DNA of 6,757 nt. Origin: Bacteroidales bacterium. Its GTDB lineage: Bacteria; Bacteroidota; Bacteroidia; Bacteroidales; Bacteroidaceae. The DNA lies in the NCBI GenBank assembly GCA_004552195.1, contig SFPC01000111.1:1-6757 (forward strand). The letters run 5' to 3'. The notes beneath the pieces are model-generated. The model had not been told where the DNA came from and made no database searches. It worked only from the letters and a program-made list of their open reading frames with translations. This document shows, one piece after another, positions 1 through 6,391 of the stretch. Position numbers and translations under genes: made by a program. The stretch's first letter is position 1; each line of letters begins with the position of its first letter.

Positions 1-2
1 TG

Positions 3-224
3 CCCGGTTTTGTCAAAAACGGTAGTCGTAAGGACACAAACAGTTTGATTGATATGCGAGGCAATAACAAGCGGTTGGAGTTCGATGATTATATCCAATA
101 TCTTCCTGTGGCCACTTCACTAATGCTGGGTTGCACAGGTGTCAAGGCCAGGCATTCATTGAAGGATAGGGCCTCTCCCGTGGGTGGCGGATACTTTGGC
201 TTTGCTTTGAACTGCAGCTTTTGA
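3..224 (+). CDS. 3' end of a putative PAP2-family phosphatase gene, possibly internally deleted
   Basis: The frame is open from the window edge (first full codon at 3) to a TGA at 222-224, giving 73 residues; the start lies outside the window. Residues about 28-55, with the core DDYIQYLPVATSLMLGCTGV and then KARHSLKDR, resemble the segment that precedes the catalytic motifs in Bacteroidales PAP2 (type 2 phosphatidic acid phosphatase) proteins, which dephosphorylate lipid phosphates at the cell envelope. A complete protein would continue with the KxxxxxxRP, PSGH and SRxxxxxHxxxD motifs. Here KDR is followed after only about 17 residues by a glycine- and aromatic-rich ending (GGGYFGFALNCSF) that looks like a terminal outer-membrane beta strand. 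The catalytic core is therefore absent. This is most simply a pseudogene with an internal deletion, but an unrelated small outer-membrane protein cannot be excluded. Family assignment is from memory of conserved residues. Confidence 0.45.
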   Translation, partial: PGFVKNGSRKDTNSLIDMRGNNKRLEFDDYIQYLPVATSLMLGCTGVKARHSLKDRASPVGGGYFGFALNCSF

Positions 225-473
225 ACATGGAAATGAATAGTTGTAAAAACCTTATAAATTCATGTATTCTTAACATTTAACATTCTTAAAGCCGTCCGCT
301 TGACAGAAAAGCCTTATTTTCGCGGCGCAATTACAACCTTAGGCCGCACGTACGTTGTGCTTGTCAGTGTTTTTGGGGATAAAAACCGTCAAGCAGTGAT
401 GTCAATTTCATTTATCTGTATGTTGTGAATGCAGATAATCAGGCGTTTGTGCAGGCTTCAACCTTAATTGAAA
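225..473. other. Intergenic leader upstream of the M23 peptidase gene
   Basis: This 249-bp gap is more AT-rich than the genes on either side, most clearly at 237-290, and presumably holds the promoter of the downstream peptidase gene. The nearest approaches to the Bacteroidetes TAnnTTTG box are TATTTTCG at 315-322 and TATGTTGTG around 419-427. Each has a mismatch and neither has a well-spaced TTTG -33 element, so no promoter is assigned. A short hairpin, GTTTTT-ggggat-AAAAAC, lies around 369-387. A 12-codon frame starting with ATG at 429 ends at 465-467, just before the peptidase start; nothing supports its translation. Confidence 0.4.
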
Positions 474-1376
474 ATGATTTTGAACTTTTTGCGCCGTGCA
501 GCCTTGGCCCTGTGTTTGGGCGGAAGTATGCTGTCGGCTTCTGCACAAGATTTGATTGCCCGTCAGGCACCTGTTGACCGCCGCTTGCGTGCGGTGGACT
601 CCGTAGCTATTCAGCGTGCCGTGGAGCGCGACATGGAACTCAACAGCCTGGGCAGTGAACTGTATAACTCCTGGGTTACCAACAAGGCACACCCCTACAA
701 GAGCGAAGAAGTGCCCGACAGTTTCGTGATTGACCTGCGCGGTTTCTGTATGCCCACCCCCTCGCGCAACGTCACCTCCCGTTTCGGTTACCGTCCCGCC
801 TTCAAACGTGTACATAAAGGTCTTGACATCAAGGTCTATACCGGCGACACCATCGTGTCCGCCTTCGACGGCAAAGTCCGCGTGGTGCGCTACGACGAGG
901 GCGGCTATGGCTATTACGTCGTGGTGCGCCATCACAACGGCCTCGAAACCATCTACGGCCACCTGTCCAAACAGCTCGTCACCACCGACCAGGAGGTGCG
1001 TGCCGGCCAGCCCATCGGCTTGGGAGGCAACACCGGGCGCAGTTTCGGTTCGCACCTGCATTTTGAAACCCGTCTTGCGGGCGAAGCCATCAATCCCGAG
1101 TTCCTCTTTGATTTCCCGGCACAGGATGTGACGGGCGACTTCTATACCTTCCACAAAAACCGCAAGGAAGAGGAGGCACCCGTGTCGCTTGCATCGGGTG
1201 AGAGCCGGCAGGAAAACACCGTGGCCATGCGCGCCCCCCATTTCTATAAGGTGCGCAAGGGAGATACCGTTTCCTCCATTGCCGACAAATTGGGCGTTTC
1301 CGAGGAAGTGTTGGCCAAGCAAAACCGTCTGAGCGCATCGAAGCGCATCCGCATCGGACAAATCCTGCGCTATTGA
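474..1376 (+). CDS. Secreted M23 (LytM-type) peptidoglycan endopeptidase with C-terminal LysM domain
   Basis: Encodes 300 residues. Residues 1-25 form a signal peptide: a basic start with RR, a leucine/alanine core, and probable cleavage after ASA before QD. The catalytic domain spans about residues 85-210 and keeps the whole LytM zinc and active site: H114 and D118 in HKGLD, H163 in YGHLS, and H194 and H196 in HLHFE. Residues about 256-300 form one LysM peptidoglycan-binding module (YKVRKGDTVSSIA to the terminal IGQILRY). The family cleaves peptide cross-bridges of peptidoglycan in the periplasm and acts in wall remodelling and cell separation. The ATG at 474 is chosen over an in-frame TTG at 468 because a TAA at 465-467 closes the frame upstream and the signal peptide starts well from ATG. 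An A-rich GAAA precedes the start; there is no Shine-Dalgarno motif. All key residues are present, so the enzyme should be active, unlike degenerate M23 regulators. Confidence 0.93.
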   Translation: MILNFLRRAALALCLGGSMLSASAQDLIARQAPVDRRLRAVDSVAIQRAVERDMELNSLGSELYNSWVTNKAHPYKSEEVPDSFVIDLRGFCMPTPSRNVTSRFGYRPAFKRVHKGLDIKVYTGDTIVSAFDGKVRVVRYDEGGYGYYVVVRHHNGLETIYGHLSKQLVTTDQEVRAGQPIGLGGNTGRSFGSHLHFETRLAGEAINPEFLFDFPAQDVTGDFYTFHKNRKEEEAPVSLASGESRQENTVAMRAPHFYKVRKGDTVSSIADKLGVSEEVLAKQNRLSASKRIRIGQILRY

Positions 1377-1388
1377 TTTCGCGTGGGG

Positions 1389-1410
1389 ACAGGCGGGGAG
1401 CCTCGCCTGT
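1389..1410. terminator. GC-rich hairpin after the M23 gene, possible terminator
   Basis: A perfect 7-bp stem, ACAGGCG (1389-1395) with CGCCTGT (1404-1410), encloses an 8-nt loop. It begins 12 bases after the M23 stop codon, in a gap between convergent genes, where a terminator is expected. An alternative fold pairs AGGC (1391-1394) with GCCT (1400-1403). No U-tract follows in either direction, so the terminator role is inferred from position and structure only. Confidence 0.4.
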
Positions 1411-1414
1411 ACGA

Positions 1415-1457
1415 TTTGGGTCCCAAGGCATCGTCATCGGACGCTTTGGGACCCAAA
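1415..1457. repeat. Nested palindrome in the convergent gap
   Basis: TTTGGGTCCCAAGGC (1415-1429) pairs with GCTTTGGGACCCAAA (1443-1457) over 15 positions including one G-U pair, with a 13-nt loop. Each arm is itself nearly palindromic (TTGGG-T-CCCAA and TTGGG-A-CCCAA), so the two arms also read as direct repeats differing at the central base. It follows directly on the hairpin at 1389-1410. It may be a bidirectional terminator or a protein-binding site; no U-tract is present. Confidence 0.7.
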
Positions 1458-1488
1458 ATTGTATGCAGCAAAACGGGTTCTGTGAAAT

Positions 1489-1510
1489 GGATGGGGCAGG
1501 GGAGGGGCGG
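1489..1510 (+). other. G-rich tract with G-quadruplex potential
   Basis: Three GGGG runs (1493-1496, 1499-1502, 1504-1507) are separated by 1-2 bases and flanked by GG at 1489-1490 and 1509-1510. A two-layer quadruplex is possible on the plus strand, and a three-layer one only with a bulge. It lies beyond the 3' end of the kinase pseudogene and is non-coding. Confidence 0.4.
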
Positions 1511-1544
1511 AGAATGTCTTCGTAAGCATCTGGATTCGTCCTCT

Positions 1545-2320
1545 TTACAACGGCTCGCGCAGCACCTTGCCGATGGTCATGCCGCAACCTGTCGCAGCTT
1601 CGGCAATCTCATCCCGGAAGAAGAACGCGATGCTGCCCACCAGCCCTATGGGCAAGTCCGGTCGTCCGTAGGCTGCCACGTTGCGGAGGAAGAAACGGCG
1701 GAACTCATGGAGTAAGAGGGCGTGGACGGCAGGGTGGGAGCGATGCCGGTGGAGGAACGGGGCAAAGGAGGCCAAAAAGCGGTTGGGCATGGGTTCGCGG
1801 TAAACGCGGCGCACCACTTCGTCGGGCGTGAGGTGGTAGGTGGCAAAAAAGTCGGCGCAGATTTCCTCCGGCAACTGGCGTTTCAGCACATCGCCCACGA
1901 GCAGCCGTCCCAGCACGGCTCCGCTGCCCTCATCGCCCAGCACGTAGCCCAACGGCGACACGTTGTGTACCATTTTCCCCCGGAGAAACAGGCCGCTGTT
2001 GCTGCCGGTGCCCATGATGCAGGCTATGCCCGTGCCGTCCGGCAGCAGGGCGTGGGCTGCTCCTGCCAAATCAGAATCCACCACGATGGTCTGTGCCTCG
2101 GCGAACACCTTTTGCAACGCCCTCCTTACCACATCACATTGCGCGCCCCGGCAACCGGCTCCGAAAAAGCGGTTTGCAGCAAGTCCTTGATGGCTGCCTC
2201 GTCCAGCATGAAGGGGTTGATGCCCGGAGTCTGATGACGGAACATCTCGTGGCCATTTGCCTGGCCCACCCACGTGGTTTTGGTGCTGCCGCTGTCGGCA
2301 GTGAGTAATACATTTCCCAT
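1545..2320 (-). pseudogene. Frameshifted BadF/BcrA-type ATPase, probable N-acetylglucosamine kinase
   Basis: Reading leftward from ATG at 2320-2318, the first frame gives the phosphate-1 loop ADSGSTKTTW and then GINPF, but stops after about 64 residues. A second frame carries on with FFGAGC, VVRRAL, VDSDLAGAAHAL, the phosphate-2 loop GTGSNSG, SPLGYVLGDEGSGAVLG, MPNRFLASFAPFL and a late GLVGSIAFFFRDE, ending at 1545. The frames meet at a run of five T (minus strand; plus-strand A-run 2164-2168), and one extra T would join them. From memory, Bacteroidales relatives have about 13 more residues before GAGC, including the strand leading into YFYGAGC, and end with SPMEGLIxYH, which is absent here (VLREPL then stop). 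The joined product would be about 258 residues against roughly 290. The family phosphorylates amino sugars such as N-acetylglucosamine in the cytoplasm. The rest of the reading frame is well preserved, suggesting recent loss; a sequencing error could explain the shift but not the missing residues. Confidence 0.82.
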
Positions 2321-2324
2321 GCGG

Positions 2325-2332
2325 CAAAGTTA
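2325..2332 (-). promoter_or_regulatory. -7 box TAACTTTG for the kinase pseudogene
   Basis: The minus strand carries TAACTTTG, an exact match to the Bacteroidetes TAnnTTTG element. It ends only four bases before the ATG at 2320, so with the usual 5-7 nt spacing transcription would begin at or next to the start codon, giving a leaderless or nearly leaderless mRNA. No convincing TTTG -33 element is seen at 19-21 bp. Confidence 0.6.
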
Positions 2333-2352
2333 ACTCAAATCTGAAAAACCAT

Positions 2353-2360
2353 TAACTTTG
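2353..2360 (+). promoter_or_regulatory. -7 box TAACTTTG for the M64 peptidase gene
   Basis: An exact TAnnTTTG match lies 21 bp before the ATG at 2382, predicting a 5' leader of about 15 nt. It mirrors the minus-strand box at 2325-2332: GCAAAGTTAA (2324-2333) and TTAACTTTGC (2352-2361) form a perfect 10-bp inverted repeat with an 18-bp spacer. The -33 region of each promoter falls on or near the other's -7 box. The in-frame TTG at 2358 is part of this box and is therefore unlikely to be a start codon. Confidence 0.65.
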
Positions 2361-2381
2361 CGCACAAATTGTTTTTTTGCA

Positions 2382-3662
2382 ATGAGAATACTCCTCTTAA
2401 CCTTACTGTCTGCTTTATTGTGCCTTCCCCTTTCTGCCGAAGGCGTGGTGGAGTGGGACCGCACGCTCCGCGTTGACTACCAGTTCTCCGGCAATGCCCG
2501 GGAGCAACACATCAGCCTGGGCGAGTTGTGCAGCTTCGCCGGATGGGCGGGTCGCACCGTCAACATGGACCGTGTGCCCATCCGGGGCAACGGCGACATC
2601 ACCCTGAGCGATGCCCGCAGCGGAAAGGTGCTTTACAAGCAGTCGTTCACCACCCTTTTCCAGGAATGGGTTACTACTGATGAGGCACGGCAACTCAGCC
2701 GCTCGTTCGAGAACACCTTCCTGCTGCCCATGCCCCACGACTCCGCCCGCGTAACGGTCAACCTCTATGGCATGGACCAACAGCTGCAAACCAGTTTCAC
2801 GCATACCGTACGGCCTGACGACATCCTCATCCGCCGTCTGGACCGCGCCGCTGCCACACCCCACCGTTACCTGTTGAAGAGTGGCAGCCCGCAGGAGAAA
2901 ATAGACGTGGCCATCGTGGCCGAAGGCTTCACGGCTGCCGAGATGGACGACTTCTACCGGAAAGCTCAGGAGGCGGTCGATGCCATCCTGGCGCATGAGC
3001 CATTCACCCAGTTGAGCGACCGTTTCAATTTCGTGGCCGTGGGTGCGGTTTCGGCAGAGTCCGACGTGAGCATCCCACAGGAAGGGCTATGGCGGCAGAC
3101 TGCGCTCAGCTCGCACTTCTCCACGTTCTATTCCGACCGTTACCTCACCACGCTCCGTATGCGCGACCTCCACAACCTGCTGGCCGGCATACCTTATGAG
3201 CATATCATCATCCTGGCCAACACCCACACTTACGGTGGCGGCGGCATCTACAACGCCTATACCCTCACCACCACGCACAACCCCAAGTTCCGTCCCGTGG
3301 TGGTGCATGAGTTCGGCCACAGCTTTGCCGGGTTGGGCGACGAGTACGCCTACAACAGTTCCTATGGCGACTTCTATTTCTCCCATGTCGAGCCTTGGGA
3401 ACAGAACCTCACCACCCTTTGCCACTTTGAGGAAAAATGGCAGGATATGCTTTCCGAAGGCACCGCCGTTCCCACACCGGCGGAGCCAGCGCTGGCCAAG
3501 AGCGTCGGAGTGTACGAAGGTGCAGGGTATATGCCCAAAGGCGTATATCGCCCCTATCAGGACTGCCGCATGCGCACCAACGAGTGCGAAGGATTCTGCC
3601 CCGTGTGCCAGCGGGCCATCCGCCGCCTGATAGATTTCTACACCGGCCATTCTAATGTATAA
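2382..3662 (+). CDS. Secreted M64 (IgA-peptidase family) zinc metalloprotease
   Basis: Encodes 426 residues. Residues 1-19 are a signal peptide (MRILLLTLLSALLCLPLSA), with cleavage likely before EG; no proper lipobox surrounds the cysteine. Residues about 20-165 match the beta-rich N-terminal domain found in Bacteroidales M64 proteins. The catalytic domain starts near residue 173 (IDVAIVAEGF) and carries the zinc motif HEFGHSFAGLGDEY, with H309, E310 and H313 in place and the family's DEY at 320-322. A cysteine cluster (C395, C402, C406, C409, in the FCPVC region) near the C-terminus is also typical. The family is named for a clostridial IgA protease; the substrate of this one is unknown. It is expected in the periplasm or outside the cell. 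The start at ATG 2382 is preferred because the upstream in-frame TTG lies in the promoter. The last codons and the TAA lie within an AT-rich repeat, so the C-terminal SNV is repeat-encoded. Confidence 0.9.
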   Translation: MRILLLTLLSALLCLPLSAEGVVEWDRTLRVDYQFSGNAREQHISLGELCSFAGWAGRTVNMDRVPIRGNGDITLSDARSGKVLYKQSFTTLFQEWVTTDEARQLSRSFENTFLLPMPHDSARVTVNLYGMDQQLQTSFTHTVRPDDILIRRLDRAAATPHRYLLKSGSPQEKIDVAIVAEGFTAAEMDDFYRKAQEAVDAILAHEPFTQLSDRFNFVAVGAVSAESDVSIPQEGLWRQTALSSHFSTFYSDRYLTTLRMRDLHNLLAGIPYEHIIILANTHTYGGGGIYNAYTLTTTHNPKFRPVVVHEFGHSFAGLGDEYAYNSSYGDFYFSHVEPWEQNLTTLCHFEEKWQDMLSEGTAVPTPAEPALAKSVGVYEGAGYMPKGVYRPYQDCRMRTNECEGFCPVCQRAIRRLIDFYTGHSNV

Positions 3663-3678
3663 TGTAAAATGTATAATG
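3653..3678 (-). repeat. Inverted copy of the heptanucleotide repeat, overlapping the M64 stop codon
   Basis: The segment reads as AAT followed by GTATAAT, GTAAAAT and GTATAAT. On the minus strand it is the ATTATAC-type heptamer array seen at 3739-3769 and 3789-3819. Positions 3654-3678 are a perfect 25-bp reverse complement of 3745-3769, and 3653-3678 a perfect 26-bp reverse complement of 3795-3820. It has one heptamer fewer than the other copies, and its flank GAGG corresponds to their GAAGG. The M64 stop codon (3660-3662) lies inside it. Confidence 0.9.
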
Positions 3679-3723
3679 AGGTCTGACGACCGAGGTGCAG
3701 GGCGATGCAGCACCGCCGCCCCC

Positions 3724-3769
3724 ATTGGCGTAGCCTTCATTATACATTATACATTTTACATTATACATT
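3724..3769 (+). repeat. Tandem repeat copy 1 with (ATTATAC)n heptamers
   Basis: A 15-bp head containing the mini-palindrome GGCGTAGCC is followed by heptamers ATTATAC (3739), ATTATAC (3746), ATTTTAC (3753), ATTATAC (3760) and a final ATT. It matches 3774-3819 at 45 of 46 positions, with a 50-bp period. With the inverted copy at 3654-3678 it could form a 25-bp stem around a GC-rich 66-bp centre, which contains a small GGTGC/GCACC hairpin (3694-3714). Confidence 0.92.
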
Positions 3770-3773
3770 GATA

Positions 3774-3819
3774 ATCGGCGTAGCCTTCATTATACATTAT
3801 ACATTTTACATTATACATT
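3774..3819 (+). repeat. Tandem repeat copy 2, abutting ftsK
   Basis: This second copy of the 46-bp unit differs from the first only at position 3776 (C instead of T). GATA (3770-3773) links the two. It ends 8 bp before the ftsK ATG, so the ftsK leader and any nearby promoter must lie in or overlap the repeat. The bases AACCTTCATG at the gene start resemble the AGCCTTCATT head of the repeat unit. No TAnnTTTG box is seen here. Confidence 0.92.
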
Positions 3820-3827
3820 AAACCTTC

Positions 3828-6368
3828 ATGTCTCCCCAGAAAAAGAAACCCACAGCCCGTAGCCCCCGCCGCAATCCCGGCACCACTCCCGCCAAAGTGA
3901 GTTGGTGGAAAAGGTTGCGCAGTGGCGAGTATTCCGAACGCTTCAAAGATATACTCCGTGCCGACAACGCCCGCTTCATCATCGGGCTTTGCGTGCTCGG
4001 TGCCAGCCTGTTCCTGTCGCTCAGCATCGTTTCCAATTTCTTCACGGGCAGAGAAGACCAGGGTGGCGTGCAGAGCGGCACCTTGACCCATGCCGCCAAC
4101 TACGGCGGCACGCTGGGAGCCTATCTGTCCAACTATTTCATGGACAAATGCTTCGGCGTGGTGTCCGTGTTCATCCCCCTGTTCACCTTCCTTGTGGGGG
4201 TGAAACTGATGGGCGCCTACCGCGTCAGGTTGTGGAAGTGGTTCCTCAACTTCTCCATTGTCATGATTTGGGGCTCCGTGTTCCTGAGTTTGGTGACCAA
4301 CCGCCTGCCCGAGTCCATCGTCAACGAAATGAGTTTCCGGCTCGGTGGCGGCCATGGCGACTATATCAAGGACTATCTGGCCACCACCATCGGCGAGCCG
4401 GGAGCCTGGATTGTGATATTGGCCACTTTGGTCTTCTACCTCATGTACCTTTCGAGCGAAACGGTCAATGTGGTGCGCCGCTTGCTCCATCCGCAGGATT
4501 TCATCAAAATCAAACCGAAGGACAAGAACGTGCCAGCCGAGACACCCGACGAAAGCAGCCCCAAGCCGGACGGTACGATTGCTGAACAGTCGCAGGAACC
4601 CGAAGAGGGCGGCGACGAGGACGATGAGGCTGCTCTGCAGCCCGAGGTTTCGGAGGGCGAGGAAGGTGCGCAGACCTTCGTCATTGACCTTGCTGCCGGA
4701 CCCTCGGAAACATTGTCCGATGAAGGTGCTGACGACATGACCGTGCTCCAACCCCAACAGCCCGAAGCGGCGGAGGACCTCACGCTCGACATCGTGCCCA
4801 CCGAAACCGACAGCAAGGCGCAGGGGCGCACGGTGGAGGAGGTGAAGGAGATGGAGCCTTACGACCCACGCAAGGATTTGGAGTACTATAAGTTCCCCAC
4901 CATTTCCCTGCTCAAACATTACGATGACGACGGCAGCCCCATCGACGAGGCCGAGCACCTGGCCAACAAAGACCGCATCATCACCGTGTTGCGCAACTTC
5001 GGGGTGGAGATTTCCAGTATCAAGGCCACCGTCGGCCCCACCATCACCCTCTACGAAGTGACTCCCGCCCCTGGCGTGCGCATCAACAAAATCCGGAACC
5101 TTGAAGACGATATTGCCCTGTCGCTCTCCGCGCTTGGCATCCGCATCATTGCCCCCATCCCCGGCAAGGGTACCATCGGTATCGAAGTGCCCAACAAGAA
5201 CCCGCGCATCGTGTCGATGGAGAGCATACTCAACACGCGAAAATTCCAGGAAACCACCTACGAACTCCCCATAGCTCTGGGAAAAACCATCACCAACGAA
5301 GTGTTCATGGTGGATCTCGCCAAGATGCCCCACCTGCTGGTGGCCGGTGCCACGGGTCAGGGTAAGTCCGTGGGTCTGAATGCCATCATCACCTCGCTGC
5401 TCTACAAGAAGCATCCCGCCGAACTGAAATTCGTGATGGTCGACCCCAAGAAGGTGGAGTTCTCCATCTATGCACCCATTGAGAACCATTTCTTGGCCAA
5501 GATACCCGACGACAACGAGGACCCCATCATCACCGATGTGACCAAGGTGGTGCAGACGCTCAAAAGCCTCTGCCAACTCATGGACCACCGCTACGACCTG
5601 CTGAAGAAGGCCAAGGTGCGCAACATCAAGGAGTACAACGCCAAGTTCAAGTCGCGCCAGCTCAATCCCGACAACGGCCATGAGTTCATGCCCTACATCG
5701 TGGTGATCATCGACGAGTTCGGCGACCTCATCATGACCGCCGGCAAGGAAGTGGAGCTGCCCATTGCCCGCATCGCCCAGCTGGCCCGTGCCGTGGGCAT
5801 GCACATGGTGATAGCCACGCAACGTCCCACCACGAACATCATCACCGGTACCATCAAGGCCAACTTCCCCGCCCGTATGGCTTTCAAGGTGATGTCGCAG
5901 ATTGACAGCCGCACCATCCTCGACCAGAGCGGTGCCAACCAGCTGGTGGGCAAGGGCGATATGCTGTTCCTGGCAGGCAACACCCCCGTACGTGTGCAAT
6001 GTGCCTTTGTCGACACGCCCGAGGTGGAGAAAATCAACGATTTCATTTCCGACCAGCAAGGTTATCTTTCCGCCTTCGAGCTGCCCGAACCCGAAATGGA
6101 CGGCGATGGCGGCGGTCCGGCCGATTTGGATGCCGGTTCGCTCGACCCCATGTTCGAGGAGGCCGCCCGCCTGATAGTGGTGCATCAGCAAGGTTCCACC
6201 TCGCTCATCCAGCGCAAGTTCTCCATCGGTTACAACCGCGCCGGCCGTTTGATGGACCAGCTGGAGCGCGCCGGCGTCGTAGGACCCGTTCGCGGTTCCA
6301 AACCCCGTGAGGTGCTCATTGCCGACGAGGTGGAGCTTGATGCCAAGATTGCCGGACTGAGAGCCTGA
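3828..6368 (+). CDS. ftsK: DNA translocase FtsK
   Basis: Encodes 846 residues and appears complete. A basic N-terminus is followed by four membrane segments at about 50-72, 108-128, 138-157 and 192-209, which anchor FtsK at the division septum. An acidic, Glu/Asp/Pro-rich linker spans about 215-340. The cytoplasmic translocase includes Walker A GATGQGKS (507-514, K513), Walker B VVIIDEF (D629, E630) and the conserved ATQRP (R666). The C-terminal gamma domain (about 773-846) is a winged helix with KFSIGYNRAGRLMDQLE from residue 797, the part that reads polar KOPS-type sequences and activates XerCD at dif. FtsK forms a hexameric ATP-driven motor that pumps chromosome ends across the closing septum. 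The ATG at 3828 lies just after AT-rich repeats, without a Shine-Dalgarno motif, as usual in Bacteroidetes. A terminator follows 24 bp after the stop, so the gene ends its transcript. Confidence 0.98.
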   Translation: MSPQKKKPTARSPRRNPGTTPAKVSWWKRLRSGEYSERFKDILRADNARFIIGLCVLGASLFLSLSIVSNFFTGREDQGGVQSGTLTHAANYGGTLGAYLSNYFMDKCFGVVSVFIPLFTFLVGVKLMGAYRVRLWKWFLNFSIVMIWGSVFLSLVTNRLPESIVNEMSFRLGGGHGDYIKDYLATTIGEPGAWIVILATLVFYLMYLSSETVNVVRRLLHPQDFIKIKPKDKNVPAETPDESSPKPDGTIAEQSQEPEEGGDEDDEAALQPEVSEGEEGAQTFVIDLAAGPSETLSDEGADDMTVLQPQQPEAAEDLTLDIVPTETDSKAQGRTVEEVKEMEPYDPRKDLEYYKFPTISLLKHYDDDGSPIDEAEHLANKDRIITVLRNFGVEISSIKATVGPTITLYEVTPAPGVRINKIRNLEDDIALSLSALGIRIIAPIPGKGTIGIEVPNKNPRIVSMESILNTRKFQETTYELPIALGKTITNEVFMVDLAKMPHLLVAGATGQGKSVGLNAIITSLLYKKHPAELKFVMVDPKKVEFSIYAPIENHFLAKIPDDNEDPIITDVTKVVQTLKSLCQLMDHRYDLLKKAKVRNIKEYNAKFKSRQLNPDNGHEFMPYIVVIIDEFGDLIMTAGKEVELPIARIAQLARAVGMHMVIATQRPTTNIITGTIKANFPARMAFKVMSQIDSRTILDQSGANQLVGKGDMLFLAGNTPVRVQCAFVDTPEVEKINDFISDQQGYLSAFELPEPEMDGDGGGPADLDAGSLDPMFEEAARLIVVHQQGSTSLIQRKFSIGYNRAGRLMDQLERAGVVGPVRGSKPREVLIADEVELDAKIAGLRA

Positions 6369-6391
6369 GAGATATTTTGCAGATATTTTAC

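Noticed and set aside
408..1361. Long minus-strand open frame opposite the M23 gene
   Set aside because: No family motifs; the opposite strand encodes a signal peptide and a complete M23 plus LysM protein.
2160..2170. Programmed -1 frameshift in the kinase gene
   Set aside because: A -1 slip on the T5 run would join the frames, but there is no classic slippery heptamer or stimulatory structure, conserved residues are missing at the junction, and the C-terminus is also truncated.
2358..2381. Earlier TTG start for the M64 gene
   Set aside because: The TTG lies within the TAACTTTG promoter box and would add eight residues before a well-formed signal peptide.
2415..3740. Two minus-strand open frames opposite the M64 gene
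   Set aside because: Both are antisense to a gene with a full zinc motif and signal peptide, and show no recognisable domains.
3653..3819. CRISPR array
   Set aside because: Only three copies, one inverted, made of AT-rich heptamers; no series of unique equal-length spacers and no cas genes.
3756..6191. Very long minus-strand open frame opposite ftsK
   Set aside because: It mirrors the strongly supported ftsK frame, has a His/Gly/Val-rich composition without recognisable motifs, and ends inside the AT repeats; it is a by-product of GC-biased codon use in ftsK.
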